A stretch of 11,761 nucleotides of DNA from Betaproteobacteria bacterium. GTDB lineage: Bacteria > Pseudomonadota > Gammaproteobacteria > Burkholderiales > SG8-41. The DNA is taken from the NCBI GenBank assembly GCA_021300125.1, contig JAJTHX010000192.1, forward strand, positions 1 through 11,761, read 5' to 3'. The notes beneath the pieces were generated by a model. It searched no databases. It saw nothing but the letters and a program-made list of their open reading frames with translations, and was not told the DNA's origin. Shown here one piece after another: positions 1-6,743 of the stretch. Position 1 is the stretch's first letter. Each line of letters begins with the position of its first letter. The translations under genes and the position numbers were made by a program.

Positions 1-1
1 C

Positions 2-583
2 GCAGTCGCGGCCAAGTCGGTTGCGGACCTGGTGACGCTGGCAAAGTCCAAACCGGGCCAGGTCAGCTTCAGTTCGGCTGGACCCGGCACCGGCACGCGC
101 ATTGCCTCCGACCAGTTCAGCAAGGCCGCTGGCCTCAGCATCATCCAGGTGCCCTACAAAGGCGGCAGTCCTTCCGCCGCGGCGCTGGTCGGGGGCGAGG
201 TGAATGCCTCGTTCGCCACGCTGCCGCTGATGTTCGCGCAGATCAAGGCCGGCCGCGCGCGGGCACTCGCGGTAACCGGTAACCGCCGCTACAGCCAGTT
301 ACCGGAAGTGCCGACGCTGGCTGAAGCCGGCTACCGCGAGGTAACAGCCAGCGGCTTCTGGGGGGTGGTCGCCCCGGCGGGTGTGCAGCCGGCGATCCTC
401 GACCGCCTCAACCAGGCAATGACCGGCTATCTGACCACGCCCGAAATGCGCGAAGCGCTGGTGCAACGCCATTTCGAAAGCGCCCAGTCAGGCATCACCG
501 CAGCGGCCTTCGGCAGCTTCCTGCAGGCCGAACTCGCGCGCTGGAAAAAGGCGGTGCAGGAGACCGGTGCCCGGCTTGAGTAG
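2..583 (+). CDS. Bug/TctC-family periplasmic solute-binding protein (5' truncated)
   Basis: The C-terminal 193 residues of a tripartite tricarboxylate transporter substrate-binding protein of the Bug family. The frame is open from base 2 and the start, signal peptide and N-terminal lobe lie outside the window. Family hallmarks seen in order are SAGPGTGTR followed by a polar helix, the motif VPYKGG with PSAAALVGGEV, the stretch GRARALAVTGNRR...LPEVPTLAEAG, and the late FWGVVAPAGV segment followed by an amphipathic C-terminal helix. Proteins of this family bind small carboxylates or other metabolites in the periplasm and, in known cases, deliver them to a TctA/TctB membrane pair; neither membrane subunit is in this window, and many Bug proteins are encoded without them. 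The stop lies 24 bases from the stop of the convergent enolase-family gene, so this gene belongs to a different transcription unit from the minus-strand cluster. The ligand cannot be predicted. Confidence 0.93.
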   Translation, partial: AVAAKSVADLVTLAKSKPGQVSFSSAGPGTGTRIASDQFSKAAGLSIIQVPYKGGSPSAAALVGGEVNASFATLPLMFAQIKAGRARALAVTGNRRYSQLPEVPTLAEAGYREVTASGFWGVVAPAGVQPAILDRLNQAMTGYLTTPEMREALVQRHFESAQSGITAAAFGSFLQAELARWKKAVQETGARLE

Positions 584-607
584 CGAGCTGCCGGCAATCG
601 CGGGGCT

Positions 608-1705
608 TCAGCCGCGTACTGCGTAACGCGCGAGCAATTGCGGGTCGGGCTCGGCTCCGAGCCCCGGTCCCCCGGGAATGCGTACGCTGCCCTTGCTGGC
701 AAGCAGCGCGTCGCCGAAGGGGCTCGCTTCCAGCGTACAGTAAAAACGCTCGAGTACGGTTGTCGCCGGCAGGGTGGCCAGCAGGTGCATGGTCGCCAGC
801 GCAGCGGGGCCGAAATAGGTGCAGTGCGGCACCAGGCGCGTGTTGTGCGCCTCGGCCAGCGCCACCACCTTGCGCATCTCGCTGATGCCGCCCATCTTGC
901 CGATGCTCGGCTGCACCACCGTCACCGCGCCGGTTTCAATCATCTGGCGGAAATCGGCCAGCGTGCGCGCGTTTTCACCAGCGGCGATGGCTACCGGCGA
1001 GGCGCGGCGCACGCGCGCCAGTCCGGCAAAGTCCTCGGGCGGCCACACCGGCTCTTCGATCCAGGCCGGGTCATGGGGTGCCAGCGCCTCTGTCATCGCG
1101 ATCGCCTCGTCCACGCTCCACGGGCAATTGGTATCCACCATCATCGGCACGCCGGGCCCGACACCCTTGCGGCCGGCGGCGACATCGGCGACGGTTTTTT
1201 CATGCAGCTTGACGTGGCGGAAACCCTCGCTCACCGCCTTCGCGGCATTGCGCTCGACCCGTGCGGCATCGTGGTAGGCGAGCATGCTGGCATAGGCCGG
1301 CAGCGTCTCGCGCACCGCGCCGCCGAGCAGGCGGTGCAGCGGCAGGCCCGCGGCCTTGCCGGCGAGGTCCCACAGCGCGATGTCGAGGCCGGAGAGCGCG
1401 AAGGTCACCGCGCCGCCGCGGCCGAAATTCTGCAGCTTGCGCGCGAGGTCGCTCATCAGCGCGCTGATCGCGGTGGCGTCGCGCCCCACCGCGAGCGGCA
1501 CCACGCACTGGTCGATCACCAGCCGGGTCGCGGGCGCTGTCGGTCCGCCAAAGGCTTCACCCCAGCCCGACAGTCCGGCATCGGTATCCACGCGCAGGGC
1601 GAGAATGTCCATGGTGTTGCGAGGCAGGCCGCCGAAATTCGGATGCGGGCCGCCCATCTCGTACGGCACTTTGAGCAGGAAGGTTTCGATACGGGTGATC
1701 TTCAT
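608..1705 (-). CDS. Mandelate racemase/muconate lactonizing (enolase superfamily) protein
   Basis: A 365-residue protein of the usual length for the family: an N-terminal capping domain (about 1-125) and a TIM-barrel domain. Family enzymes abstract a proton next to a carboxylate and stabilise the enolate on Mg2+. The likely metal ligands are Asp191 (VDTN), Glu217 (IEEP) and Glu244 (GEN). The expected catalytic KxK at the end of barrel strand 2 reads Lys166-Leu-His168. The position that is Asp (mandelate racemase type) or Lys (muconate lactonizing type) before the GG motif is Ser267 (QPSIGKMGG). His294 in VPHCTYFGP sits where the His of a His-Asp dyad would be. The pattern fits a dehydratase or racemase of unknown substrate better than a standard family member. 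It is the last gene of the minus-strand cluster, 86 bases after the hydrolase gene, with no convincing Shine-Dalgarno. The ATG at 1705 is the only plausible start. Confidence 0.9.
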   Translation of the reverse strand: MKITRIETFLLKVPYEMGGPHPNFGGLPRNTMDILALRVDTDAGLSGWGEAFGGPTAPATRLVIDQCVVPLAVGRDATAISALMSDLARKLQNFGRGGAVTFALSGLDIALWDLAGKAAGLPLHRLLGGAVRETLPAYASMLAYHDAARVERNAAKAVSEGFRHVKLHEKTVADVAAGRKGVGPGVPMMVDTNCPWSVDEAIAMTEALAPHDPAWIEEPVWPPEDFAGLARVRRASPVAIAAGENARTLADFRQMIETGAVTVVQPSIGKMGGISEMRKVVALAEAHNTRLVPHCTYFGPAALATMHLLATLPATTVLERFYCTLEASPFGDALLASKGSVRIPGGPGLGAEPDPQLLARYAVRG

Positions 1706-1791
1706 GACGGGCTCGCGGTGAAGGTGGCGGTAATGTCGATATCGCTTAGGGACAGCGCAGAAAATATTAATAACTATTTGTTTTTATTGAT
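1706..1791. other. AT-rich gap between hydrolase and enolase-family genes
   Basis: This 86-base gap contains a strikingly AT-rich run (about 1760-1800) in otherwise GC-rich DNA. On the minus strand it contains TAATAT (1764-1769), which resembles a sigma70 -10 box about 60 bases before the enolase-family start, but no acceptable -35 hexamer lies 16-18 bases upstream. It could hold an internal promoter or an RNA-processing or termination site. No hairpin followed by a T run was seen on the minus strand. The minus-strand run ATCAATAAAAACAA (1792-1779, starting with the last base of the hydrolase stop codon) recurs near the right end of the window inside uvrA. Confidence 0.4.
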
Positions 1792-2592
1792 TTATTTTTT
1801 ATCCTGCAGGAAGGCAAGTGTCTCGCGCGCGCAGGCCTCGGCATCACTCGCCGCCACGTGATACGACTTGCCGGGCAGCACGCACAGGCGCGAGTCCGGG
1901 ATCTGTTGCTGCCACTCGCGTGTGCGCTCGACAGTGCCCAGACCGCTTTCCTCCGTGGTGATCACCAGCGTCGGGCACTGGATCTTCGGCAGTTCGGCAC
2001 TGATGTCGGCGTAATTGATGCCGCGGTTAAAGCCGATCAGCGAAGACACCGGGGCGCGGCCCATGAATTGTGTCCACCACTCTACACCCTCGGCGGGAAA
2101 GTGTTCGCCCAGCCGGCCATCCATGGTGCGCCGCGCCCAATGCTCGGCGCCGTGGGTTTCATATTCTTCGATCAAGGCGGGAATCTGCTCCGCGCCGGGC
2201 CGCTTCGCCTGCGGCGTGCCGATCACGGTCAGCGACAGCACACGCTCCGGCCGCCGCGCCGCGAACACGCGCGCGACGGTGCCGCCGATCTTGGCGGCAA
2301 CCAGATGAAAGCGCTGGATGCCGAGGTGATCCATCAGCCGGCAGTAGTCGTCGATCAGCGCGTCGAAGGTCCACTCGTATTCACGCGGCATCGGCGTCGA
2401 GCGGCCGTAGCCGCGCATGTCGGGACGCACCACGCGGAAATGCCGCGCCAGCACCGGCACCCAGGCATACCAGGCGTCGCTGCTTTCGGCATTGCCGTGG
2501 AGCAGCAGCACGGATTCGGCCTGGGTCCAGGGATTGGTGAAATCATCGACGCGGTAAAACAGTTCGCAGTCGGGCAGGGTCAGGGTCGGCAT
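1792..2592 (-). CDS. Alpha/beta-hydrolase-fold protein lacking the nucleophilic serine
   Basis: A 266-residue single-domain alpha/beta hydrolase-fold protein. Recognisable elements are the oxyanion-hole strand LLLHGNAESSDAW (29-41), the loop RPDMRGYGRS (56-65), the nucleophile-elbow region FHLVAAKIGG (95-104), the strand CPTLVITTE (206-214) and the late SYHVA with His245, the expected catalytic His. The elbow, normally G-x-S-x-G, is Ala-Ala-Lys101-Ile-Gly. The codon at 2292-2290 reads AAG on the minus strand, so Ser is genuinely replaced by Lys. No clear catalytic Asp is seen before His245; Glu214/Glu215 are possible. A standard esterase mechanism is therefore unlikely. The protein may be a non-hydrolytic member such as a lyase, isomerase or binding protein, or an inactive one. 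It begins 4 bases after the MmgE/PrpD stop and has only a weak ribosome-binding site, so translational coupling is likely. It ends at TAA in an AT-rich run. Confidence 0.88.
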   Translation of the reverse strand: MPTLTLPDCELFYRVDDFTNPWTQAESVLLLHGNAESSDAWYAWVPVLARHFRVVRPDMRGYGRSTPMPREYEWTFDALIDDYCRLMDHLGIQRFHLVAAKIGGTVARVFAARRPERVLSLTVIGTPQAKRPGAEQIPALIEEYETHGAEHWARRTMDGRLGEHFPAEGVEWWTQFMGRAPVSSLIGFNRGINYADISAELPKIQCPTLVITTEESGLGTVERTREWQQQIPDSRLCVLPGKSYHVAASDAEACARETLAFLQDKK

Positions 2593-2596
2593 TGTT

Positions 2597-3997
2597 TCAG
2601 GTGCGGCTGGCGAGCAGCTGCATCAGGCGGTCGGCATTGGCGGCCCGGTCGAAATGGCAGATCTCGTCGAGCAGCGCATCCACCTGCGCCGGCGCGAAGC
2701 GCTTGGCCATCTCGGCACGGCAACGCGCGATGTGGTCATCCAGGGTAAAGGGGCGCGACGCGCTGCCGCGGGGTGCTTCGATGAATTCTTCCACGGTCCT
2801 GCCGGACTTCAGCGTGAACGTGACCTTGGCGCCCACCGACTGCTCGGTGCTGACGCGCTCGGCATCGGGATCAAGCTCGCAGGCAATGGCCCTGGAGACC
2901 GCCATCACCGCCGGATCCGCCAGCGCGCCCTCGAAATCGTCGATGTTGATGGTGAAACCCTCGGGCACGGTCCTGCCCTGCTTCACCACCATCGCCATGC
3001 AGTAGGGCAGGCTCATCTGCGCGGCCTGCACATCCTTGGGTTCGGCCACCGTGAGCCGACCCTGGATGATTTTCGGAATGCCGACACGGATGGCGGCGAT
3101 GTCGGCGGCCTCCAGCGCATGCGTGCGCAGCAGCGCGGCGGTGGCCTCGATTGCCGACAGCACGCGCGCGCTGGTGGCATGGGGCTTGATCGCGGTCTCG
3201 AGCAGGCGCCAGGTGCCGCCGAGACCGGCCAGTCCCTTGTCGAAGTCATGGCCATCGGCATAGGCGCGGGCAAAGCCGTCCTTGCCCTCGAGGATGTCGG
3301 CCGGTCCCGAGAAACCGGCGCGCGCGAGCAGCGCCGCATGCACGCCTTCGCCGGCCGCATGCGCCGCGTGAATGCGCTTCACGGTCGAGCCCGAGTGGTA
3401 GAACTGCGTCAGGCCGCCGCTGAACGATGCGGCAAGGCCGAGGGTCTCGGCGATGCGCTGCGCGCGGTCCGCGCCATTGAACATCAGGCTCGCCGCGGCG
3501 GTGGCCGCACCGAAGACGCCGCAGGTCGCGGTGCTCTGGAAACCGCGGCGGAAATGCGAGGGCTGGATCGCCAGCCCGATGCGGATCATGGTCTCGTAAC
3601 CGGCCGCGATTGCGGCGAGCATGCGCGCACCGCTCGCGCCCTGCGCCTCACCCACCGCCAGCGCCGCGGAAATCACGATGCAGCCCGGATGCAGCATCGA
3701 GCCCACGTGCACGTCGTCGGCATCGATGCTGCCGGCGAACGTGGCATTGATGAAGGTCGCGCGCTCGGGATCACTGCGGTCCTGTGAAAACAGCAGCGTG
3801 GAATGGCCGTGGCCGCCGAGTTCGCGGCCGAGGTTCACCGCCCAGGCGCTCCAGGGCATGCGCTGGCCGAGCGAAGCCACGCGCAGGTAGTCGAGCAGGA
3901 ACACGGTCAGCGCGTCTCGCACCGCAGCCGGCAGCGCGGCGTGGTCGAGGCCGGCGGCGAATTCGGCGTAGCGCCGGGTGACGGGCTGCGTGCTCAC
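2597..3997 (-). CDS. MmgE/PrpD-family protein (2-methylcitrate dehydratase-like)
   Basis: A 466-residue protein of the family that includes 2-methylcitrate dehydratase PrpD, cis-aconitate decarboxylase and iminodisuccinate epimerase. Family blocks seen are DADDVHVGSMLHPG (92-105), the segment HFRRGFQSTATCGVFGAA (148-165), and the Lys/His-rich block KRIHAAHAAGEG (207-218) followed by AALLARAGFSGP. Members act on tricarboxylic or other hydroxy/unsaturated acids; the exact reaction here is not predictable, and prpB or prpC partners are absent. I chose the GTG at 3997-3995. It overlaps the stop of the upstream Bug gene in the sequence GTGA and has an AAGG (4005-4008) 7 bases upstream. The longer ATG at 4039 would add 14 charged residues entirely within the Bug gene. 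The overlap implies translational coupling between the binding protein and this enzyme. Confidence 0.92.
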   Translation of the reverse strand: MSTQPVTRRYAEFAAGLDHAALPAAVRDALTVFLLDYLRVASLGQRMPWSAWAVNLGRELGGHGHSTLLFSQDRSDPERATFINATFAGSIDADDVHVGSMLHPGCIVISAALAVGEAQGASGARMLAAIAAGYETMIRIGLAIQPSHFRRGFQSTATCGVFGAATAAASLMFNGADRAQRIAETLGLAASFSGGLTQFYHSGSTVKRIHAAHAAGEGVHAALLARAGFSGPADILEGKDGFARAYADGHDFDKGLAGLGGTWRLLETAIKPHATSARVLSAIEATAALLRTHALEAADIAAIRVGIPKIIQGRLTVAEPKDVQAAQMSLPYCMAMVVKQGRTVPEGFTINIDDFEGALADPAVMAVSRAIACELDPDAERVSTEQSVGAKVTFTLKSGRTVEEFIEAPRGSASRPFTLDDHIARCRAEMAKRFAPAQVDALLDEICHFDRAANADRLMQLLASRT

Positions 3998-4956
3998 GGA
4001 TTGGCCTTGATGCCGGCGGTGGCGATCACCTTGCCCCACTGGTCATGGTCGGTGCGGTGGTAGGTCGCCAGCGCGGCCGGGGTGCCTCCGGCGGGCGCCG
4101 CGCCGTCGAGCGCCAGCGCCTTGCGGATGTCTTCGGTGGCAAGCACCTTGTTTGCCGCGGCGTTGACGCGCTCTACCACGGCCTGCGGCAGGCCGGCGGG
4201 GCCATACAGCCCCCACCACTGGCTGGATTCGAAACCCTGCAGGGCGGCTTCGGCCACCGTCGGCAGCTCGGGGGCGATAGCAATGCGTTTCAGGCTGGTC
4301 ACCGCCAGCGCGCGCAGGCGTGCGCTGCGCACCTGTGCGCCGACGCTGGGATAGGCCGCGAACAGCAGCGAGACATTGCCGGCAACGGTGTCGATGGTCG
4401 CGGGAGCAGCGCCCTTGTATGGCACATGCAGCAGTTTCACGCCGGCGCGCTGCGCGAACAGCTCGCCGGTGAGATGGCTGAGGGTGCCGGCGCCGTTCGA
4501 AGCATAGGCGAGCAGTCCGGGCTTCGCCTTGGCCACGGCAATCAGCTCCTTCACCGTTTTCGCCGGCACGGAAGGATGCACGGTGAGCACATTCGGCGCG
4601 TCGCCGACCTTGACGATGGGGGCGAAGCTGGTGAGCACGTCGTAGGCCGCGCGGGCGCCAAGGTGAGGGTTGATCGAGAGCACGCTCGACGAGGCAAAGA
4701 GCAAGTGGTAACCGTCGGCCGGGGATCGCGCGATGTTCTCCGCGCCGATCACACCGCCGGCGCCGCCGCGGTTGTCGACAACGATGGGCTGGCCGAGCAG
4801 CGGCGACAGGCGGGTGGTGAAATGGCGCGCGACGATGTCGGCGGCGCCGCCCGCGGGGAAAGGCACGACCACGCGCAGGGACTTGTCGGGATAGGGCTGC
4901 GCCGCCAGCGGCAACGGCGACAGCAGCAGCGCGGCCAGCGCGGCATGCAGTTTCAT
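3994..4956 (-). CDS. Bug/TctC-family periplasmic solute-binding protein
   Basis: A complete 320-residue tripartite tricarboxylate transporter substrate-binding protein of the Bug family. It has a classical signal peptide: Lys3, a hydrophobic core AALAALLLSPLPL and a probable cleavage around LAA-Q (19-20). Family motifs follow: VVVPFPAGGAAD (29-40), in which the Asp is the usual ligand-pocket residue, NRGGAGG (62-68), VPYKGAAP (178-185) and RALAVTSLKR...LPTVAEA. It should bind a small carboxylate or related metabolite in the periplasm. The start at 4956 is well supported: GGAG (4967-4964) lies 7 bases upstream and the signal peptide begins there, whereas the longer frame to 5049 would place about 30 extra residues ahead of it. 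The gene lies between the alcohol dehydrogenase and the MmgE/PrpD gene, which it overlaps by 4 bases. That suggests it captures the substrate that the cluster degrades. No TctA/TctB genes are visible. Confidence 0.95.
   Translation of the reverse strand: MKLHAALAALLLSPLPLAAQPYPDKSLRVVVPFPAGGAADIVARHFTTRLSPLLGQPIVVDNRGGAGGVIGAENIARSPADGYHLLFASSSVLSINPHLGARAAYDVLTSFAPIVKVGDAPNVLTVHPSVPAKTVKELIAVAKAKPGLLAYASNGAGTLSHLTGELFAQRAGVKLLHVPYKGAAPATIDTVAGNVSLLFAAYPSVGAQVRSARLRALAVTSLKRIAIAPELPTVAEAALQGFESSQWWGLYGPAGLPQAVVERVNAAANKVLATEDIRKALALDGAAPAGGTPAALATYHRTDHDQWGKVIATAGIKANP
3995..4008 (-). promoter_or_regulatory. RBS and GTGA start/stop overlap of MmgE/PrpD gene
   Basis: On the minus strand AAGG (4008-4005) is followed after 7 bases by the GTG start, whose last two bases begin the TGA stop of the Bug gene. 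This decides the GTG start over the upstream ATG and indicates coupled translation. Confidence 0.75.
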
Positions 4957-5062
4957 GGCTTCACTCCGGCAAAGTCGCCGCGCGGCAGGCATCGCGGCGG
5001 GGATGGGCATTGTAGTGACTGCCGCCGCGGGCGGACGGCAACAGTGCACATGGTGGTCGGGT
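4957..5062 (-). other. 106-base gap between dehydrogenase and Bug genes
   Basis: No gene or clear terminator is seen in this GC-rich spacer. It ends in the Shine-Dalgarno GGAG (4967-4964) of the Bug gene. It is the longest spacer in the minus-strand cluster and the place where a second promoter could lie, but no convincing -35/-10 pair was found. Confidence 0.4.
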
Positions 5063-6097
5063 TCAGGGCATCAGCAGCGCGGCGCGTCCGGTCACCCCGC
5101 CTTTTTCAAGGCGCTGATGAATCTCCTCGGCCCGGCTGAAATGGACTTTCTCGGTCACCAGCGGCTTCAGCTCGCCGCGCGCCACCAGTTGCAGCGATTC
5201 GATCACTTCCTGCCGCGTCGCATAACGGCTGCCCATGACTTCGATTTCCTTGCGCATGATCGCAGGGCCGTCGGCGTCAAAGCGCGCGCTGTTGCCGGCC
5301 AGCAGCACCAGGCGGCCGCCGAAATTGAGGCCGCCGATGGCGGCCTCGATGCTGTCCTTGCTGCAGACATAGTCGAACACCACGTCCACCCCCCTGCCAC
5401 CGGTCATTTCTTTGAGTTCCTCGGCCACCCGCCCGCCCGCGGCATCAATCACCGCGTCGGCGCCGCACTTCAGGCAGGTCTCGAACTTGGCGGCGCGGGT
5501 ATCCACCGCGATCACCTTTTTCGCATGGGCCCAGCGCGACACCATCAGCATGTGCACGCCCAGCCCGCCGCCGGCACCGATCACGGCCACCGTATCGGTG
5601 GGCATCACCCGCGCCTTGCGCGTGACTTTGAGGGGCGTCGCAATGGCATCGCAGACCACGCCAACCTCGGCAGGCTGCTGTTTCCAGGGCAGTCCCTCGG
5701 GCAGGGGAATGAAATTCTGCGCCGGCAGCTTGATGTATTCGGCATAACCGCCGTCGCACTCGCGGCCGACATAGCCCCCGAAGTTCTCGCACAGGGTTTC
5801 GCGGTTGATGCGGCACCAGTAGCAGTGGCCGCAGGTGAAATAGAAATACGCGGTCACTGCATCACCGGCCTTGAGCCGGGTCACACCGGCACCGGTAGCG
5901 ACGATCTCGGCGGTGATCTCATGGCCGAGAATGCGCGGATACTGCACCGGTACCCGACCCGAGCGCACGTGATGAATAGTCAGGCCCGCGCCGCAGGCCA
6001 GCACCCGCGCCACCGCCTCGCCGGGACCGGGCACCGGATCGGGCACGGTCTCCAGCACCAGCGGCTGGTTTTTTCCCTTCAACAGCATTGCTTTCAT
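5063..6097 (-). CDS. Zinc-dependent MDR alcohol dehydrogenase
   Basis: A 344-residue medium-chain dehydrogenase/reductase that should oxidise an alcohol or reduce an aldehyde or ketone with a nicotinamide cofactor. The likely catalytic zinc ligands are Cys35, His59 with Glu60 (GHE), and Cys149 (VVCDAIAT). The structural zinc lobe is intact: Cys89, Cys92, Cys95 and Cys103 in the CGHCYWC...TLCE block. The Rossmann motif GAGGGLG spans 174-180, and Asp199 at the end of the next strand (VIAVDT) favours NAD over NADP. The start at 6097 has a strong GGAGG Shine-Dalgarno (6109-6105) 7 bases upstream. It is the first gene of the minus-strand cluster and probably initiates the operon. It is divergent from a small hypothetical gene, with 65 bases between the two starts. 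The substrate is unknown; in this context it may process the alcohol or hydroxy-acid form of the cluster's substrate. Confidence 0.94.
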   Translation of the reverse strand: MKAMLLKGKNQPLVLETVPDPVPGPGEAVARVLACGAGLTIHHVRSGRVPVQYPRILGHEITAEIVATGAGVTRLKAGDAVTAYFYFTCGHCYWCRINRETLCENFGGYVGRECDGGYAEYIKLPAQNFIPLPEGLPWKQQPAEVGVVCDAIATPLKVTRKARVMPTDTVAVIGAGGGLGVHMLMVSRWAHAKKVIAVDTRAAKFETCLKCGADAVIDAAGGRVAEELKEMTGGRGVDVVFDYVCSKDSIEAAIGGLNFGGRLVLLAGNSARFDADGPAIMRKEIEVMGSRYATRQEVIESLQLVARGELKPLVTEKVHFSRAEEIHQRLEKGGVTGRAALLMP

Positions 6098-6110
6098 CGG
6101 CTGTCCTCCC
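6098..6110 (-). promoter_or_regulatory. Strong ribosome-binding site of the alcohol dehydrogenase gene
   Basis: The minus strand reads GGGAGGA, with the GGAGG core at 6109-6105 and a 7-base spacer to the ATG at 6097. It is the strongest Shine-Dalgarno in the window and fixes the start of the first cluster gene. Confidence 0.8.
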
Positions 6111-6150
6111 GCGGCGAATGCTACCCCAGGACCGGCGCCCGCGGCTTGCC

Positions 6151-6163
6151 TATGATCGGGCCA
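6151..6163 (+). promoter_or_regulatory. Possible -10 box giving a leaderless transcript
   Basis: TATGAT (6151-6156) matches the sigma70 -10 consensus at 5 of 6 positions and is followed by exactly six bases before the ATG at 6163. A start of transcription seven bases downstream of the box would fall on the A of the ATG. No good -35 hexamer is seen: the sequence 17 bases upstream is AGGACC. The match may be coincidental. Confidence 0.35.
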
Positions 6164-6615
6164 TGGTTGCCTCCTGCGATACCAGCATGCGCCGCGCCGG
6201 ACTGTTCGCCGCCGCGGCCATTACGCTGATACTGCTGTTTCATGCCCTGCTCACCCCGGCGCCACCGCGCAGCCCCGCACCCGCGCAATGGCAGACGTCC
6301 ACGGCCGGCTGGGCGCTGCCGCTGCCCGAACGCGCAGCCGCCGCGGGCATCGGGGCCGACGATGTGCGCTACATGCAGCAAGTCGGGGACATGCGCATCG
6401 ACCAGCCCAGGCTGTTGGTTGAAAAACACCCCGCGGTACCGGAGTTGCGCGTTCTGGCCATCAACCTGCGCATCGATCCCGAGCGCTTCAGCCCGCGCGA
6501 GGCACAGGCCATGGAAGCCCTGCTCACCCGCGAACGCCCGGCACTGCTGCGCACCACGGCCTCCTTCATCGTCAAGAGGGGCCTTGCCTGCCTGCAGCAG
6601 GGCCACTGCGGCTAA
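6163..6615 (+). CDS. Hypothetical membrane-anchored protein
   Basis: A 150-residue protein I do not recognise. The N-terminus has two arginines followed by a hydrophobic segment (about 12-30, LFAAAAITLILLFHALL), which looks like a single membrane anchor or an uncleaved signal. A Pro/Ala-rich stretch (about 31-42) follows. The rest is soluble and probably periplasmic, mixed helical, with acidic and basic residues and two cysteines near the end (LACLQQGHCG). That Cys pair could form a disulfide. The ATG at 6163 is preferred over the in-frame 6088, which lies inside the divergent dehydrogenase gene; 6187 (MRRAG) is an alternative start. There is no Shine-Dalgarno, but a -10-like hexamer sits just upstream. 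The frame stays open for another 34 codons after the TAA, so the true product could have been longer in relatives. It does not appear to belong to either neighbouring unit. Confidence 0.6.
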   Translation: MVASCDTSMRRAGLFAAAAITLILLFHALLTPAPPRSPAPAQWQTSTAGWALPLPERAAAAGIGADDVRYMQQVGDMRIDQPRLLVEKHPAVPELRVLAINLRIDPERFSPREAQAMEALLTRERPALLRTTASFIVKRGLACLQQGHCG

Positions 6616-6687
6616 CGCAACAGGATGACCCTGCGCGAACCGGATGGCCGCATCACCGTGGAGCGCAGCGCGAGGCTGTTCATCCCG

Positions 6688-6703
6688 TCACGACCGGTCG
6701 TGA
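6688..6703. repeat. Perfect 16-bp palindrome
   Basis: TCACGACCGGTCGTGA equals its own reverse complement. It could be a dimeric regulator site, or, with CCGG as loop, a 6-bp hairpin stem. No T run follows on either strand, so an intrinsic terminator is unlikely. Confidence 0.6.
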
Positions 6704-6743
6704 TAGACCCGAAAAAATAAGCACTTAGCGGAATTGTCGCGGG

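Noticed and set aside
584..607. A bidirectional terminator between the convergent Bug and enolase-family genes
   Set aside because: The spacer is only 24 bases. The best stem around it is 5 bp with a long loop and no T run.
638..1861. A 407-codon plus-strand open frame over the enolase-family gene
   Set aside because: It is a shadow of the well-supported minus-strand gene, with low-complexity Arg/His/Gly composition and no domain.
3998..4039. An upstream ATG extension of the MmgE/PrpD gene
   Set aside because: It would add 14 residues fully inside the Bug gene. The GTG at 3997 has a correctly spaced AAGG and a classic GTGA overlap.
4955..6229. A 424-codon plus-strand open frame over the dehydrogenase gene
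   Set aside because: It is antisense to the zinc dehydrogenase, whose zinc-ligand and Rossmann motifs prove the minus-strand frame. The composition is shadow-like.
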